Positions 20,326 to 32,554 of a DNA stretch of 64,000 bases are shown one piece after another. The stretch is from Mycocentrospora acerina (Eukaryota; Ascomycota; Dothideomycetes; Pleosporales), in assembly GCA_022701365.1 (NCBI GenBank), contig JAKUHH010000250.1, positions 491,533 through 555,532 on the forward strand, given 5' to 3'. The position numbers and the translations under genes were made by a program. The notes below the pieces were generated by a model, which made no database searches, had not been told where the DNA came from, and saw only the letters and a program-made list of their open reading frames with translations. Every line of letters begins with the position of its first letter. The stretch's first letter is position 1.

Positions 20326-23000
20326 TCAATCTATCACAAATCTTGCCCCCTTTTCGCTTTCAACGATCCTGGCTCTCGCAGCGCCTTTCCCCGTCGCTTT
20401 CAATTCTTCTAAAATCTCGTAATCATCTTTCATAGAAGCATCACCAATATGTTTCCTTAGGTCTGACGACTCAGACAATTGAGAAAAAATGGACCACACA
20501 TTCCCAAGAAGTGTCAAATGTGTTTTGGTTACAAAAAGCACCACTAGAACTGACATAATAGCAAAATGCACGACTAATGTCCACATAAGAAGCAGGAAGC
20601 CAATGTAATCTTGTGGATATAGGACGTCAGCGAAGAAAGATACTGTTGCAATATCCACACGATCAAATGCAGGCTGTTGACTGTAATAATTGGTCATCGA
20701 TAGCACAGTGATGAGTGAAGACATGGCCGATGCGACTGAATGCTCCTGCATGGCCTGAGTAAATATAGCTGCAACTGCGGGATCTGCCGCGATGACCTGC
20801 GATGGACGCTTCAAAAACTTATTGAGAACAGTGCTGAGAGGATCTCCGGTCATGAAAATGCTCCAGTCCTGTGGCAAGGGCGCATTTGATCCATATTTTG
20901 ATGCGGAGCTGCCTGAAGCATCGCTCTGAACAAACGGTCGCTCGCCTTGAGGAGGGAGATCACCGCGAAAACTTTGCGGTCTGGACATTGACAGAATATC
21001 ACACGAATCCTTGTCCGGTATGGGCCGGAAGAAATGCTGCTTTAGGATATCAGATGTCGTGAACGAACCTCGCCAACTGATTTGGGGCTCAGTACGATTA
21101 GCTGTGCTGGACAGAGTAATATTCAATATAGCTGTATCCCACGGCGCGAAACAAAGCGAGATTGAAGCTCCCAGACCAGTAGATTTTGCGAAGCTGAGAT
21201 CTAGCCACTCGCTATCCACCTCAGCGGTTGTGATGTTGCTTGTTGGGGTTTTACTACTGTTTGTTCCCTTTATGACAAGGAAAGCAGTGCCATAACTTGT
21301 TGAATTTTGAAATTGACTGTCCAACGAACCGATGAATCCAGGAAACGGCCGTCCAATTTGACATATTGAGAAGTCGTTTGGACCAGCAATCAAGCAATTG
21401 AAGCTTGAAGCGGTTATCTTCCGAAGCATCGTAGCATTCTTTGATGATGATACAGCACCGGAAAGTTGCGTGTAATGTCCAGTACCATTGAATTGTGTAA
21501 TCAAAGGTGCTTGACACGATACACGTGCATCCAGGACCAGTGCATTTCCAGCATAACTATGCAGGCTCTGACGAGATTGAGCAGTAGTGTAGGGCAAAAA
21601 GGCACGCAACAAGAGACCGGTATCTACTACTCCTTTTGTACGAGTATCTCTGACAGACTCCGCATATTCCCCGAAAGCAGGGAAGATTGGTGGGTTGGTA
21701 GTCCATGCCGTATCGCGAGCAATCCTTTGGCCAGTATTCATATAAGACAGACTGGTTCGAATTCCAGTTCTGATTTCGGTGCCACTAAGTGGCCCGGGCC
21801 GTAAGTCAGAAAGCAATATCGTGGAAGAGAATTGTAGAATACTAGTTGTAACAAGAAGACAGACAGCGGTTATGCCATATGCGTGATTTTTTCGCTGCTT
21901 TCCTGTCGTGCGCCAGGCTTCTTCGATCATGATCAGGGTAAAACTCCACGGGTTGGATGTACCAGCTCGCATATGTGATAAGCTTGCTAAATGAAATAAA
22001 TGTGTACCAGTCCTGGATTCAAGAAAAATAGATGCTAGTATAGCTGAGCCTATTGCAACTTGAAAGTCTATCGTTGTCCTCAGGAATAGTGCTGTAATGG
22101 ATACGGAGCGTGTCGCCCAGTTGTGAATCATAATTTTCGTCCAGGTCTTGTTGTTTGTATTACTAAACCATAGAAATGCTAGAAAACCTGAAAGACCTAG
22201 AATGATGATAGAGGTAGCTAGAAGAATGTACAAAGTTTTCGAGCCGAGTCTGGAGATGTCGTGGACTTTGAGAGGCGAATGTTGCCTTCCAGCACTGATA
22301 TGAATCAGTCTTTCGTCTGAGGGCGGACTAATCATTGGTACAGGTATCCTATACTCTGTCACTTCATAATTGCACGATGCGCTAATTGAAAATCAGGAAC
22401 TCACCATTCTATGTTCAATCGAGAACTCTTTTTGTTTGATTTTAAGAATCTATAGCATAGCCATATCCCTATCGTAGTACATAGATAGACTACAAGAGAG
22501 ATTGATAACCCACTCGATAACACTGCATACGAGAGATTTGTTTTCGTCCCTTTCAGGAACCGGTCATTTGATACAGTTGATGAAATATTAAGTGTTGTTA
22601 TTGATGCTGTTGCTAAAGGAGGAGCAACTGTTGGTACTTCGTTTGAAATTACGTTTGTGTAAAACTGGAATTGTTCTGGATGCTTTAGGAGAGCAGGTCG
22701 CAAATCTTCTCGCGGGCAACCCTCTCTAGCTGCATTTGATTTGCAGCAGCCCCAGAAAAGGGCTATTCTATTCCCAGGCTGAGGTATTCTTCCCCCGGTG
22801 TAGAAATCACTATCCATGGGACACGAGGCATCAGGAAACTTTGCATAGAATTTAGAGTCAAAGGAGGCTGCGGCTAGATCGTCCCCTGAGCACCCGTACT
22901 CGCATGGGCTTATCTTGCAACAACCGACGAAGAATGAACCGGTGGAACAGGCATACCATCGGGCACTATTACGGGGACAGTAAATTGTAGCATTAGTCAT
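20326..23000 (-). CDS. Large multi-span membrane protein with two N-terminal cysteine-rich modules, 872 aa
   Basis: Exon 1 is 23000-22405 and exon 2 is 22348-20326. The 56-nt intron (GTGAGT...GTATAG) joins SRLNIE-W-IPVPMISPPSDE in frame, so two apparently separate frames form one gene. Residues 8-110 carry two related modules: RWYACSTGSFFVGCCKISPC followed by EYGC, and ALFWGCCKSNAAREGC. Both share the W/F-x-G-C-C...G-C pattern and are followed by DDLAAA/EDLRPAL. A membrane span near 165-190 (LSISLVVYLCTTIGIWLCYR) and a basic, Ser-rich linker follow, then further spans (TLYILLATSIIILGLSGFLA and later), a long Asn-glycosylation-rich section, and a C-terminal span (YIGFLLLMWTLVVHFAIMSV). The architecture suggests a plasma-membrane protein with an extracellular cysteine-rich head. 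No catalytic motif is visible. The function is unknown; a receptor or surface-recognition role is speculation. Confidence 0.75.
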
Positions 23001-23953
23001 TGTCTCTGTTCGGTGTCGTTAAAACGATAGATGCGGCAACTTTCAAGTGCGTCAGCAAGACTTCTCTGAGAGGGCAAAACATATCGATCTGTCGATCTAC
23101 TCTCTAGAATTCTACAAGATAAATGACCACTCATGGATTTCTTCGTACTTCTACTGCACAACAATCTATTGTGTTATCGATAATAAAACGTTGATCTCCT
23201 TTTCTGTTTCTCCGATAGCGAACTTCTCAGAAGCGTGGAAATTTGTGGCAGGAAGAGGAGATGTCGTAAAAAGGGAACATACTTAGAAGGCTGAAGAAGA
23301 GCGTTTCCGACAGTATGAGTGAGACATTTAATGTAAGTGGAGCTGGCGCGCGGAGCGCTGACGTGCAGGAGTATACATAAACTATATTAAGGTCTCTGTT
23401 GTACTTGGCTGCAGCAGGGTAAATTTTGGGAGACCACTAATACTACAACACCGTAAGATAGGCGCAATACAGACCGTAACCAGGCTCCATCACAGCCAAA
23501 CACCTAATTTGATTGGTTTGCGCTGCGAGAGATTATAGAGCATTAGTGCTTATGTCACCATTTGTTAGCGGCGGCGTTGTTGCATGCTACAGTGTGTATC
23601 AAAGCTGTGCTTAGGTCAGACCACTGTTATCTACACAGATGCACCACATTGAGAGATGGCTAATGGTCAATATCCTTCTAAATACAGTCAGACTGTATGA
23701 CCTGTGCGCTTCTCTCGAGGGAAAACATAATGTCAACGTCCAGGTGTCAAAAATGAAAAATAGACAAGTTTTGTGGAAACCAGACAACAGTTACAACATA
23801 AGTGTAATGTTTCGCAGATCTCGCCGTTTCTGCATCCGTACTGGCTTCAAGATCATGAAACGTTCCATGTATGTCTCATGTGGTTACTGTAGTTTCAAAA
23901 CTTTATTATTGCAAAGCGCAGATTTTTGGACAATATGTTTTGAAATAGGTTTA
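23001..23953. other. Spacer between membrane-protein gene and transposon
   Basis: No supported gene. The first 200 bp should hold the promoter of the minus-strand gene. The last 600 bp leads to the TA target site of the Tc1/mariner element. A 110-codon frame at 23639 shows no motif. Confidence 0.4.
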
Positions 23954-24001
23954 CCGTGTCCGTGCGCGTGATGCCCGGATTCGCGTGACGCCCTGAAACA
24001 C
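23954..24001 (+). repeat. Left terminal inverted repeat of the Tc1/mariner element
   Basis: Forty-eight bases starting CCGTGTCCGT and ending CCTGAAACAC, preceded by TA at 23952-23953. The match with the right end continues to about 53 bp with one transition. Confidence 0.92.
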
Positions 24002-26003
24002 CAAAATTATCTTAAATAGAAATAAGGCTATTAAGCTACGCACAATAGGTAATATTATAAGATTTTGTAGTAGATAGTATAGATAATATATGCAAAACTT
24101 TTGCTCTACTTAAATTTACTTAGTAGCTTAATTGCACAGCCTTTTTATAACTATAGTAGTAGAGGTGCAGGAACAGCTTTATAAGACTTACTACTACCTA
24201 ATGCATCTACTACCTGTTTCCTGCGCTTAGTAGCTTATTAAGGAGGCCTTAAAGCCTTCTTCTTACTCTTTTAAGATAATTAGAGAGCTTTTTTAGTGTT
24301 ATTCTCCTGTTTCTTATGCTCCTGTTTAGCTGCCTGCTTTGCCTTCTCTTTTTCTTTAACTGCCTTTACTACCTCTCTTACTACACGCTTCTCCTAGGCT
24401 ATCTTTTTAAGATAGAGCTTATATGCTTTTTTAAGCTCCTTTTTATTAGCCTTTTAGAGTTAAAGCTCTTTTTCTTCTTGCTCTTTAACTAATTAATAAG
24501 CACATGCTTCTCTAATTTTTTATAGTAACTAGAAAACAGCACTACTATAGTACTCCTAACATTGCTATAAGTTAAGAGCCTTACTATACTTCTTCTGCCT
24601 CTTCTTAATAATAAGCACTTTTTTAAGCCTTTAATTTTTAAGCTTAAGCAGCTTATTTTAAACTTAAAGAGAGTAGTATAGCTAACTAAGCTCTTTTGCT
24701 TCTTTTATATCCTTATTAACTACTGCTTTATATAGCAGCCTTTTTAACCTCCTCTAATTAGAAGTAAGAAGTAGTAAGCCTTTTAGTAACTACTGCTTAT
24801 CTTAAGTAAATCTTTTAAGTATCTTAGTTAGTTTAAATAGTAAGATACCTGTTGCTTTAAAAGACTTTAGTATTATCTCTTTTTAAAAGGAGTATTGCTA
24901 GGCTCTCTAGAATAGAGGTAAGAAGTTACTTTTTTTAACTAGGAAGAGCCCTTAGCTATTATAAAGGTAAGTTAAGAGCTCCTTTAAATATACTATTAAG
25001 AGAGGCTTAAATATAGCTACATTAAGTAGCTAGAGCGTGTAAGTTAAGTAAAGAGGAAAGATAGTAATAAGAATTCTATTCTTCTTATAGTAATTTAAGA
25101 AATCTATAGAAATGTAAGATTTATAGCTATTAAAGAGGAGTAGCTTTTAAGATCTTCTTGCCTTTACCTTAGTGTAGCAATTAAACACCTGCTTAAGCTA
25201 GGCAAGGCCTATATTATTATTAGTCTATCTTAAGGGTAATAAGCTAACAAAAATCTTATGTTTCCTAGCCTTAATTACCTTAACTTAGCTTAATTATATG
25301 CCCTTTTTAGCAGCCTTAAATATAAGGCTTAGCAGCAGGCTTAATCTATCTGCACATACATATGCTATAAGGGTTATTTACTTATGTAAGCTATCCTAGA
25401 TAGCTACTGTAACCTCTTTTTTCTCTTATATTCTCCTGCTAAACATTTATTTTAATTAGCTAGTAATACTAAGAAGAAAGCCTTTCTTATCTATATTATA
25501 TGTATTGCAAGGCTTAATGTTGTACTTATTAATTTTCTTATCTAAGAGATTAAAATAAAGGCTATATTTAGCCCCTAAGTTAGCTTAGTAGCAATTAGTG
25601 TCTATACTAGTTATCTATTATAATATAAGATAGTGTAAATTCTAGTTAATAAAGTAAGTAACCTAGCTCTTACTTACAGTCTCTTTTATAATACACAAGG
25701 CAAAGTTTTATATTATCTCTTATATAAGTAGTAGGCCTTTTTTTGTAAGCCTTTTTATATATTTTATAAGCTCCTGCTCTTGTTAAGGGCTAAGCTTTTA
25801 TTAGTTAATTAACTTAACTGCATGCAGAGCTTAAGCAGCCTTACACTGTTAGGCTAGTGTAGATTAATTAACACTATGCTAGCTAGCTATTTTTATATAT
25901 AAAAACTTTTCTCTAGGCTTTAGTAACTCTACTGCTTTAATAGCAGCTTTAATTAATGTTATTTTAGTTAAGTTGTGTTGTGTTGAAGTATAGGTCAGTT
26001 TTA

Positions 26004-26051
26004 GTGTTTCAGGGCGTCACGCGAATCCGGGCATCACGCGCACGGACACGG
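26004..26051 (-). repeat. Right terminal inverted repeat of the Tc1/mariner element
   Basis: Perfect reverse complement of 23954-24001 (GTGTTTCAGG... GGACACGG), followed by TA at 26052-26053. Confidence 0.92.
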
Positions 26052-27469
26052 TAGTCTAAAATTATGCCAGACATACCTTGTCGCCATTCGTTTATCTTCG
26101 AAAATTTCCTTAGTTGTGTAAGGCTCTGCAACAACCAAAAAATTTCGTATTTGCTAAGAATCTTCTAACTGTCCCTCTCTTGATTGTAAATAGTGTTTGT
26201 ACTAGGGTAACGGAGAAAAGTTCCTAGGGACCGCTTGCGGTACGCACTGTAAGCACGAAGGATCTCGACTTCTAAAGCTACAAAAGATGGTTGATTATAA
26301 CCAGAACAAGTTTGTGAATATAGGCGTTAGCAGGAAAGTGATTAATTGAAGTGTAATGCTGAGCATAAGAAAAAACACCAGCCTACGCTAGATCTCATGA
26401 CTATTTGATGATTAAGTGAGGCTAAAGTATTTAGATTAATCTATTCGTGATGAATTGAAGTCTCGTTACGCCATTCGATATAACAACAATCGATATCTCT
26501 CATAGACAGTTTACAGAGATGTAGGAGTGTTTGAGAAAGAAAGCTGGAGGCGAAAGCTTAGAAAATGTATGAATGCCCTTAGTAACTACCAATGACGTGT
26601 ATAGCTTAGATTGGGGGCATGTAAACAGCTGTATGGTCTTCTCAGACTTGTTGGAATATTGTGCAAGATCCTAACTCTGGAACAGATTGAAATGATAGTG
26701 CGAAGGGGGAGTGTTCAAAGGAGCAAATCTCAAGCATGTGAGTTAGTCTTGATTAATTTGAAATCAGCAAAAGTCTTCTCTACAGTACTACTTGTTGTGA
26801 ATAAATAGCCTTATTTAGTAAGAGTTTAGTTTTACCATGAAGACTAACTACATGGTAAGATTATGAAGATTAATTTCTTAAGCAAAACCGCGTGGTCTGT
26901 GAGCTACAAAGAGGCTGATTTTTGTTCGGCAGTGGCTCGAAGATTATTATTAAGCTGGCAAGAAAAGTTTTACCTAAGTTGTTCTATGGTAAAAACAAAT
27001 ATCATCGCTAATTGTACTGCATGTTTCTATAACTTAGAACTTAGTATAGTGAAGCGGCTATTACATCAGCTAAATTGGCAGAAAGGCAGTCAATGTAGTA
27101 AAGCAAGATAGAGTTTTATAAATATTATAAGGCTAAGATAAATCATAGGGCAGTCTCAGCATGATACTAACATATGTGTCCATTGATATTAGAAGGCACA
27201 AATTCTAACTTGGTTCCTTGTCATCTAGCAAACCTACTCACTCAGCTACTTATAAAAACTCGGAAGAAATAATCCATGTCGAACATCTTCATAGTTTCAC
27301 TTTTACACAGGAATAACCTTCACATTAGAATCCGGATCCCACGATCTCACATGAATTATTTAATGTTAAAAAATTGTGAAACCCTATCGTTCCACGCTAC
27401 TTTTTGCCGTTACATTTTCTGACGCTAGACACGATTTTAACTAATATAACGCAGATACTTCTTTCAGGC
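26052..27469. other. Gene-poor spacer
   Basis: This is 1.4 kb without a supported gene. Short plus-strand frames at 26611-26808 and 26863-27111 have no recognisable features and no splice-connected neighbours. Confidence 0.4.
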
Positions 27470-29863
27470 TTATTGACATATTCGAATTTTAGCTCTATCT
27501 AATGAAAAAATTTGAAACTTGCAATCTCCCTTTGCATCAATTATTGTGCGCGTTCCTCCTTCATACATGATGGTTGGAGCTGCATGTGCAAACTCTTCCG
27601 TCCGAAGTCTCTCGACCAATACTCTTCCCACATATTCGCAGGTCAGAGTGTCCTCTGAGATAGATGTCTGTATTGTGTTTGGAAACTCTCCACGCAAAAG
27701 GCCAAGGCCTGGCAGCATTTGTCCCGGACTTGGCATGCCATTATTGAGGGTCGAGATGACAACGCCATCGAAATCAGCGCTTTCTGGAGGATATGGCCAG
27801 GCTTCGTCGCAATAAAGTCTGAACCTTGTTTTCCGATCTTGTATTTGTTCAGTAGAATCATCGCCTTCCACCCAGATTGAAGCAATCGAAATGATGTTTC
27901 CAAGGTCACGTGTCTGAGTGCTGCAACCTTGCAAAACTCGATCAAAATGGAAATACAGGTAATTTCCGTAGAGTCCATCTTTTGTACAGATACACTGCTG
28001 GCGTTCAGAAACGGCGCTCAACATTGAATTGGCTGGGTGCATCATAGTTTTGGGCGCCCATCGAAAGCCTGGGATCGATAGCTTCGGGCCTTCGAGGAAA
28101 ACCACGTTGGATGGTACCTCTTTCAGCCTCAACCAGAAACCTTTGACTCGCTCTTCACCTTCAACCTGTTGTAGTGGACCGGTATCAAAGCCTAACATTG
28201 AGGCGATGCTAAGGAACTCGTCCCCCGTTGCATTGGTCAGTCGAAAACGAAATGCATGGTGAATGTGGCCAACATTCAGTTTGAAGTTGGTATTGTTTAC
28301 TCTAAGCCGACTTAGTTGAGTAGCAATAGTCCTCCATACTACGCTAACAGTAGAGCGTAACGATGGTCCAGCAGAGCCGGGCCCAAATATGTAGAGCTCA
28401 TCTTGATGAAGCAAAAAGACTAGTCTTTTCGCCAAAACAGCTTCTTCGTAAGTCCACATTCGCTGCATCCATGCAGATATGTAGATTGAAGCGAATAGAA
28501 TTTCCGAGGATGCTTTCAAGGAGCATTTTTGAATGAGCCGGTCTATGACTATGACGTTCGAGGCACACATGTATACGTCACGGATTCCAACCAAGGCTTT
28601 ATAATAGATGAGTTTGTTGCTTCGCGGAATGCACAACGAGTCGATCCAAAAGTTTGTTGGCTCTCCAGTTCGACCTACTACTTTGGAAACGAGTGCAGCG
28701 ATTCGGAGAACCTGACATGTTAGGAGCCCTTTCTCTGTTGATCCCCCAAGACCGTCGACCCAGACGTGTGACACAGCGACATAGTCTCCTGATTTTCTTT
28801 TGTCCATTGCATCAACAGTGAGTCCGGGTTGACTATTTTCACCGGTCAAGCGAATTACAGGCAGTTGATCTCGTGCTAGTATCTTCATGACTAATTCCTT
28901 GTCTGGTAATAATGGAGAGCAACAACAGCCGGGTATGAAGTGTTGTTGCTTGTATGTTGAAGTATCTACATAATTTCTCGCGTATTCCTTAGGGATACAT
29001 CGCTCATGGCCCAGAGAGTCCTGCTGAATAGGGGTATTTGCCAGCCAATCCATCGTGGATTGGTTCGTGGTGGATTATAGGAGTCTGATCTGAAAGTTGC
29101 ACCATCCGACTTTCTTCAGTCGAGTTCGACACAGTTTGACCGCATCGGAAGGGAGATGGAGATTTGCGAGACTCATCATTGGCCAATCCTCGAACACACG
29201 GAACATTGTTTCGTGAATAGCTTCAATCAACTGAACGATCGCACGCATTATCTCTGAGATCAACCCTACAAATCCTGGATAGGCAGTATCAAGTCTTTCT
29301 TTGAATTTTTCGATGCTAAATATAGAAAACCGAAGTATCCAATCACGTGCAAGATGCAAGTTCTTACCAATTTCTGCCTGTACTGCGAGCATACGATCCT
29401 TTTCCTTAAGCCTGATGTGGAAGATTTTAGCTTGTAGGCAAAAATGCGAAGTTCTTGTGTACAAGGTGTTTCGGCCGTCCGAGTTGCGTCTCATCAAATA
29501 CGAAACTTTGACTTTCTTTCCTATGAATGTCTCCAGCAATCCAAAGTATAGCCATGCTTGCAAAAAAGAGGCAACGCGTCTTCCGGTGAGGACAGGATCA
29601 AGACCTTCTAGATCAGTGTGTGCCTTGCCAATAAATCCATTCCAGATCTGATTGGTATTCCATCCCAAAGAATCCGGGTAGTTTTGAAGCTCCGAAGATC
29701 GATGTGCTTCGTCGTGCGCAAAGTCGAGCCAAAGTGTTTCTGGAGACACGAAGCCGATCAAATCCCGGATCTTAGCCCAATCTTCAGACAAGACGTCGCT
29801 CTGATAAGCAAATTTTATGCTTGAGTTATCCTCCTCAGAGGGTATAAAGAAAAGGTGCTCCAT
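27470..29863 (-). pseudogene. HET-domain gene split by a single in-frame TAA
   Basis: The minus-strand frame from 29863 is open to TAA at 29077-29075, continues in the same phase (STTNQST then MDWLANTPIQQ) and stays open to 27470. Without the stop it would give a protein of about 797 residues. The N-terminal part (MEHLFFIPSEED..., with VGWC just before the stop) resembles the N-terminal extension of a common HET-protein subfamily. The second part has YVAVSHVWVDGLG (about residue 360), NFWIDSLCIPRSNK and ISAWMQRMWTYEEAVLAKR, the HET-domain signatures. A CAA-to-TAA change would explain the stop. An intron from a weak GTCGGA donor to CTATTCAG could remove it, but would delete the conserved VGWC, so nonsense is favoured. 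A downstream ATG at 29053 could still allow a truncated HET protein. Confidence 0.75.
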
Positions 29864-30123
29864 GACTGCCGCGTGTTGAGAGCAATTAGTTTATTTCTAT
29901 TTCGCTCTCAAACTTTCAAGAATTCAGCTGTGGGCAGGCTGCAGGACCATGTGGCAACGTGACCACGACCCGATCGCACATGTGCGACGCGTGATCATTA
30001 GACGAACGAATGGAGATAGAGCTCAACAATACCTATCAATCGATCTTATCCTCATGTCCCTAAATTCATCACTTTGGCCATAACAGCACGCACTTTTTCG
30101 TCTTCTTCCAATCACTATTTGAC

Positions 30124-31451
30124 ATGCCTCCTGCAAATGCAAATCTTAATAACATCTTCTACCGAGCATCTAATACCACTGAGATAGGTACTTCGTTCAA
30201 AAACTCGCGTTGGAGTCAGCCTGGCGATGTTTTCTCTGTTCTTCTAATTCTCGGTGGCGATATCGTCCATCGCGCTATAGCACAACTAACAGGAACGACG
30301 ATCACCCCAGTAGCGTTCTCATTTGGTACATCCCGAGACATCCTTTAAAAAATGATTGTCAGGTAGCTAATCTCTTCAAACATATCTACAGGTTGGGTTT
30401 CTTATGCCATTTCAGCTCTATATGCTAGTGTAAGCAACTCGAATTTGATGCCCCCAGGGTCAGAGTGCCCGTGCCTTGTAATCACTGCGAAGAACGGATA
30501 CATCTGAGCAAATAGCAACTAGGTTCTCAGTCGCGTACTCCGCGATCTTGAGAGTTGGATGAATGTTGCTGTGCACAAAAAGCTAGATGATATCATGCAT
30601 GACCGCCATAACTACATGAAAAAACACGCTCAACCGGGAACAACAATCCCCAAACCGAAAAAGAGCGGTCTTTGTATCTCTATATACGAACCTTGCACAA
30701 CGAAGCGTGCGGGTATACCGATTCGAGATTTTGTCTAGTGGAGTGGCTTTCTTGTAGCTATCGTTCAGTTGGTAGTTGCTGCGATTCCTATCATAGTAGG
30801 CAAAGATTGGAGTATCATGTTGATCACTACCGTTGGGATGATACTAGCGCTTGCTACAGGAGCCTTGCCTCATTGGAAACCAGAGAAGTGGTTCGGAAGA
30901 CGCAACGCGAACAATACATATATTCTAACCCGCGGCAACGGTTCGCAACACGCTTTGATGATACTTGGCAACGGACATGGCCTTAATCTTGAGGATCTTG
31001 CAGTTGGTGCAGAATATCTTGACACCGCTTCCGCAGGATGGACATCCCGAGCCTGCTTGTTTGTTTTGGGATGCTTCTGGATTACGCTACTTATAGGAGC
31101 TGCTGGACTGTCCAGGCCATCTTGGTATCTTTTGAGCGTCGGTGGGATCGGAATGCTTCAGAATGTTCTAGTAGCTGGCTGGCGACGTAAGTCCGGAGCG
31201 ATGGGCATCCACCTCAAATTTTGCAAAGTAATTGGTCATATGTCTACCATGGAAGCTTTGCTTGAGCTTGAGAGAGAGTATTCAAATGCTGGGAGGAGCA
31301 TTTTGCAGATATTCTTTCCTGGGCGGCACTGGGTGCAGGAATCGAGCCACCTACTGACACTGTTACCAACACTCAACAAACAGATGAAATTGAACGCCAA
31401 CCAGATGCGCTAGAGTCATGGGCGTTGCATGCAAAAAGCTTTGAAAAGTAG
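30124..31451 (+). pseudogene. Decayed conserved fungal membrane-protein gene
   Basis: Exon 1 is 30124-30325 (MPPANANLNNIFYRASNTT). A 66-nt intron (GTACAT...CTACAG, 30326-30391) joins VAFSF-GWVSYAISALYASV. The frame then reads on through conserved-looking sequence but is interrupted by TGA near 30506, TAG near 30521 and TAG near 30736 (within IRDFV-stop-WSGFLVAIVQ). The distal part is well preserved, with several membrane spans (WSIMLITTVGMILALATGAL) and the motif TRGNGSQHALMILGNGHGLN. Near 31320 the frame shifts: one phase ends at 31413, another continues to a plausible C-terminus (DALESWALHAKSFEK) at 31451. I know this layout from uncharacterised membrane proteins of filamentous ascomycetes but cannot name a function. 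The first two stops fit C-to-T or G-to-A changes. Confidence 0.7.
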
Positions 31452-32554
31452 TTGGGCGATTTTACTGCGCCCTGCCTTTGTGGCACCACATGACTTGTTC
31501 TACCATTCGAGCTGAGATATGATTTTCCTATCTACTACATCATACTCGAGCTACTGGAGTTCCTGCTATGAAATAATAATGATAGAGTAAAGCGAATTCA
31601 GTATTCAAAGATAGTGAATGCCAACGCTTAGTTCTGTTTGATCAGGAAATGTAATTTGCTGTTTCGTGTTGCATCTCAGTACACCTATTCCACAAAATTT
31701 TCCGTTGAGTTCCATAGTTTTTCATGCTATAAGATATTCAAAAATTCTTGATAGAAATATTTGGCACGACGTTTTCCGTTCGTTTTAAACTGTTTCCATC
31801 ATCTTCTTAGTTTTTGTTCTTTTTCAACCTTTCCCGAACTTGGTCAGAATTTGAATCTGAACATAGTGGACAGCTGAAATGACCCAGATCTCTGGAGAAT
31901 GTTTACCGTATGCTGTGATTAATTGGTTTTGATGCAGTGAAGCTGTGGGCGCACCTAGTTTCTAAAGTTATCTTAGTGTATCTCATTGATCCACGGGAGC
32001 ACTTCCCATCTTGAATTGAAATTCATGCATGCTGTGCAAATAGACATGGTAAATGAGCTTGTGGTGGGCAACTACTGGAATGATGATCAATTAACAAAAT
32101 GCCTCTCAAGACGGCGTATCATAAAATTTGTTTGGTTCTTAGTATCAACAGAAGCTTCCCTAATCAGTGAGTAATCTCAGCTCAGCTGACGACAGTGACT
32201 ATTATATGACAATCTTCATCTGCCTAATTGGCGCAGCAAGGCGGAAGTATTGAGAGCATAGACTATTAAATGCATCGCTGGAGTCAGTCAAGTCTTGCTC
32301 TAGTCTATTCATATTTTCTAAGATTAGTCTACAAAGAAACACGTTCTGGCCTATTCAAACTTTTTCTATTGTAAAACCAAAGGCGCGTGGCTACGTGTTT
32401 TAAGTGGATGGTACAGCTTGGTGGCCTAATTGGGGGCCTTATTGGGGGCCAAAAAGGTGTCCCACTTGTGCCAAAGTGGGGCTATTTTTTGAATTATAAT
32501 ATTACTGAGTCGCTACCTCTCTGCCCAGGTTCTCTAAATCTACACCCGCTAACC
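31452..32554. other. Intergenic spacer and probable 5' UTR
   Basis: AT-rich, no gene supported. The end contains a short repeat and hairpin (32428-32480). The frame of the following gene is open from about 32387, but the upstream part is repetitive and lacks an ATG in good context, so I place the start at 32555. Confidence 0.45.
32428..32480. repeat. 12-bp tandem repeat and 7-bp-stem hairpin
   Basis: AATTGGGGGCC occurs at 32428-32438 and TATTGGGGGCC at 32440-32450, with a 12-bp period. CCCACTT (32461-32467) pairs with AAGTGGG (32474-32480) around a 6-base loop. It lies about 75 bp before the chosen start codon, probably in the 5' leader. Confidence 0.5.

Larger units (their letters stand above)
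23954..26051 (-). mobile_element. RIP-degraded Tc1/mariner (pogo/Fot1-type) DNA transposon, 2098 bp
   Basis: The ends are exact inverted repeats of 48 bp starting CCGTGTCCGTGCGCGTGATG, flanked on both sides by TA, the Tc1/mariner target duplication. The interior is extremely AT- and TA-rich with stops in all frames. Read on the minus strand, the last few hundred bases of the coding area resemble the lysine/glutamate/arginine-rich C-terminal tail of pogo-type DDE transposases (runs such as AKEKRV and KQERNTKK are recognisable after allowing for stops), so the transposase gene was on the minus strand. No intact open frame remains. The size of about 2.1 kb fits an autonomous Fot1-like element. 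The GC-rich terminal repeats are almost unmutated while the interior is saturated, which is typical of RIP acting on the body of the repeat. Confidence 0.85.
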
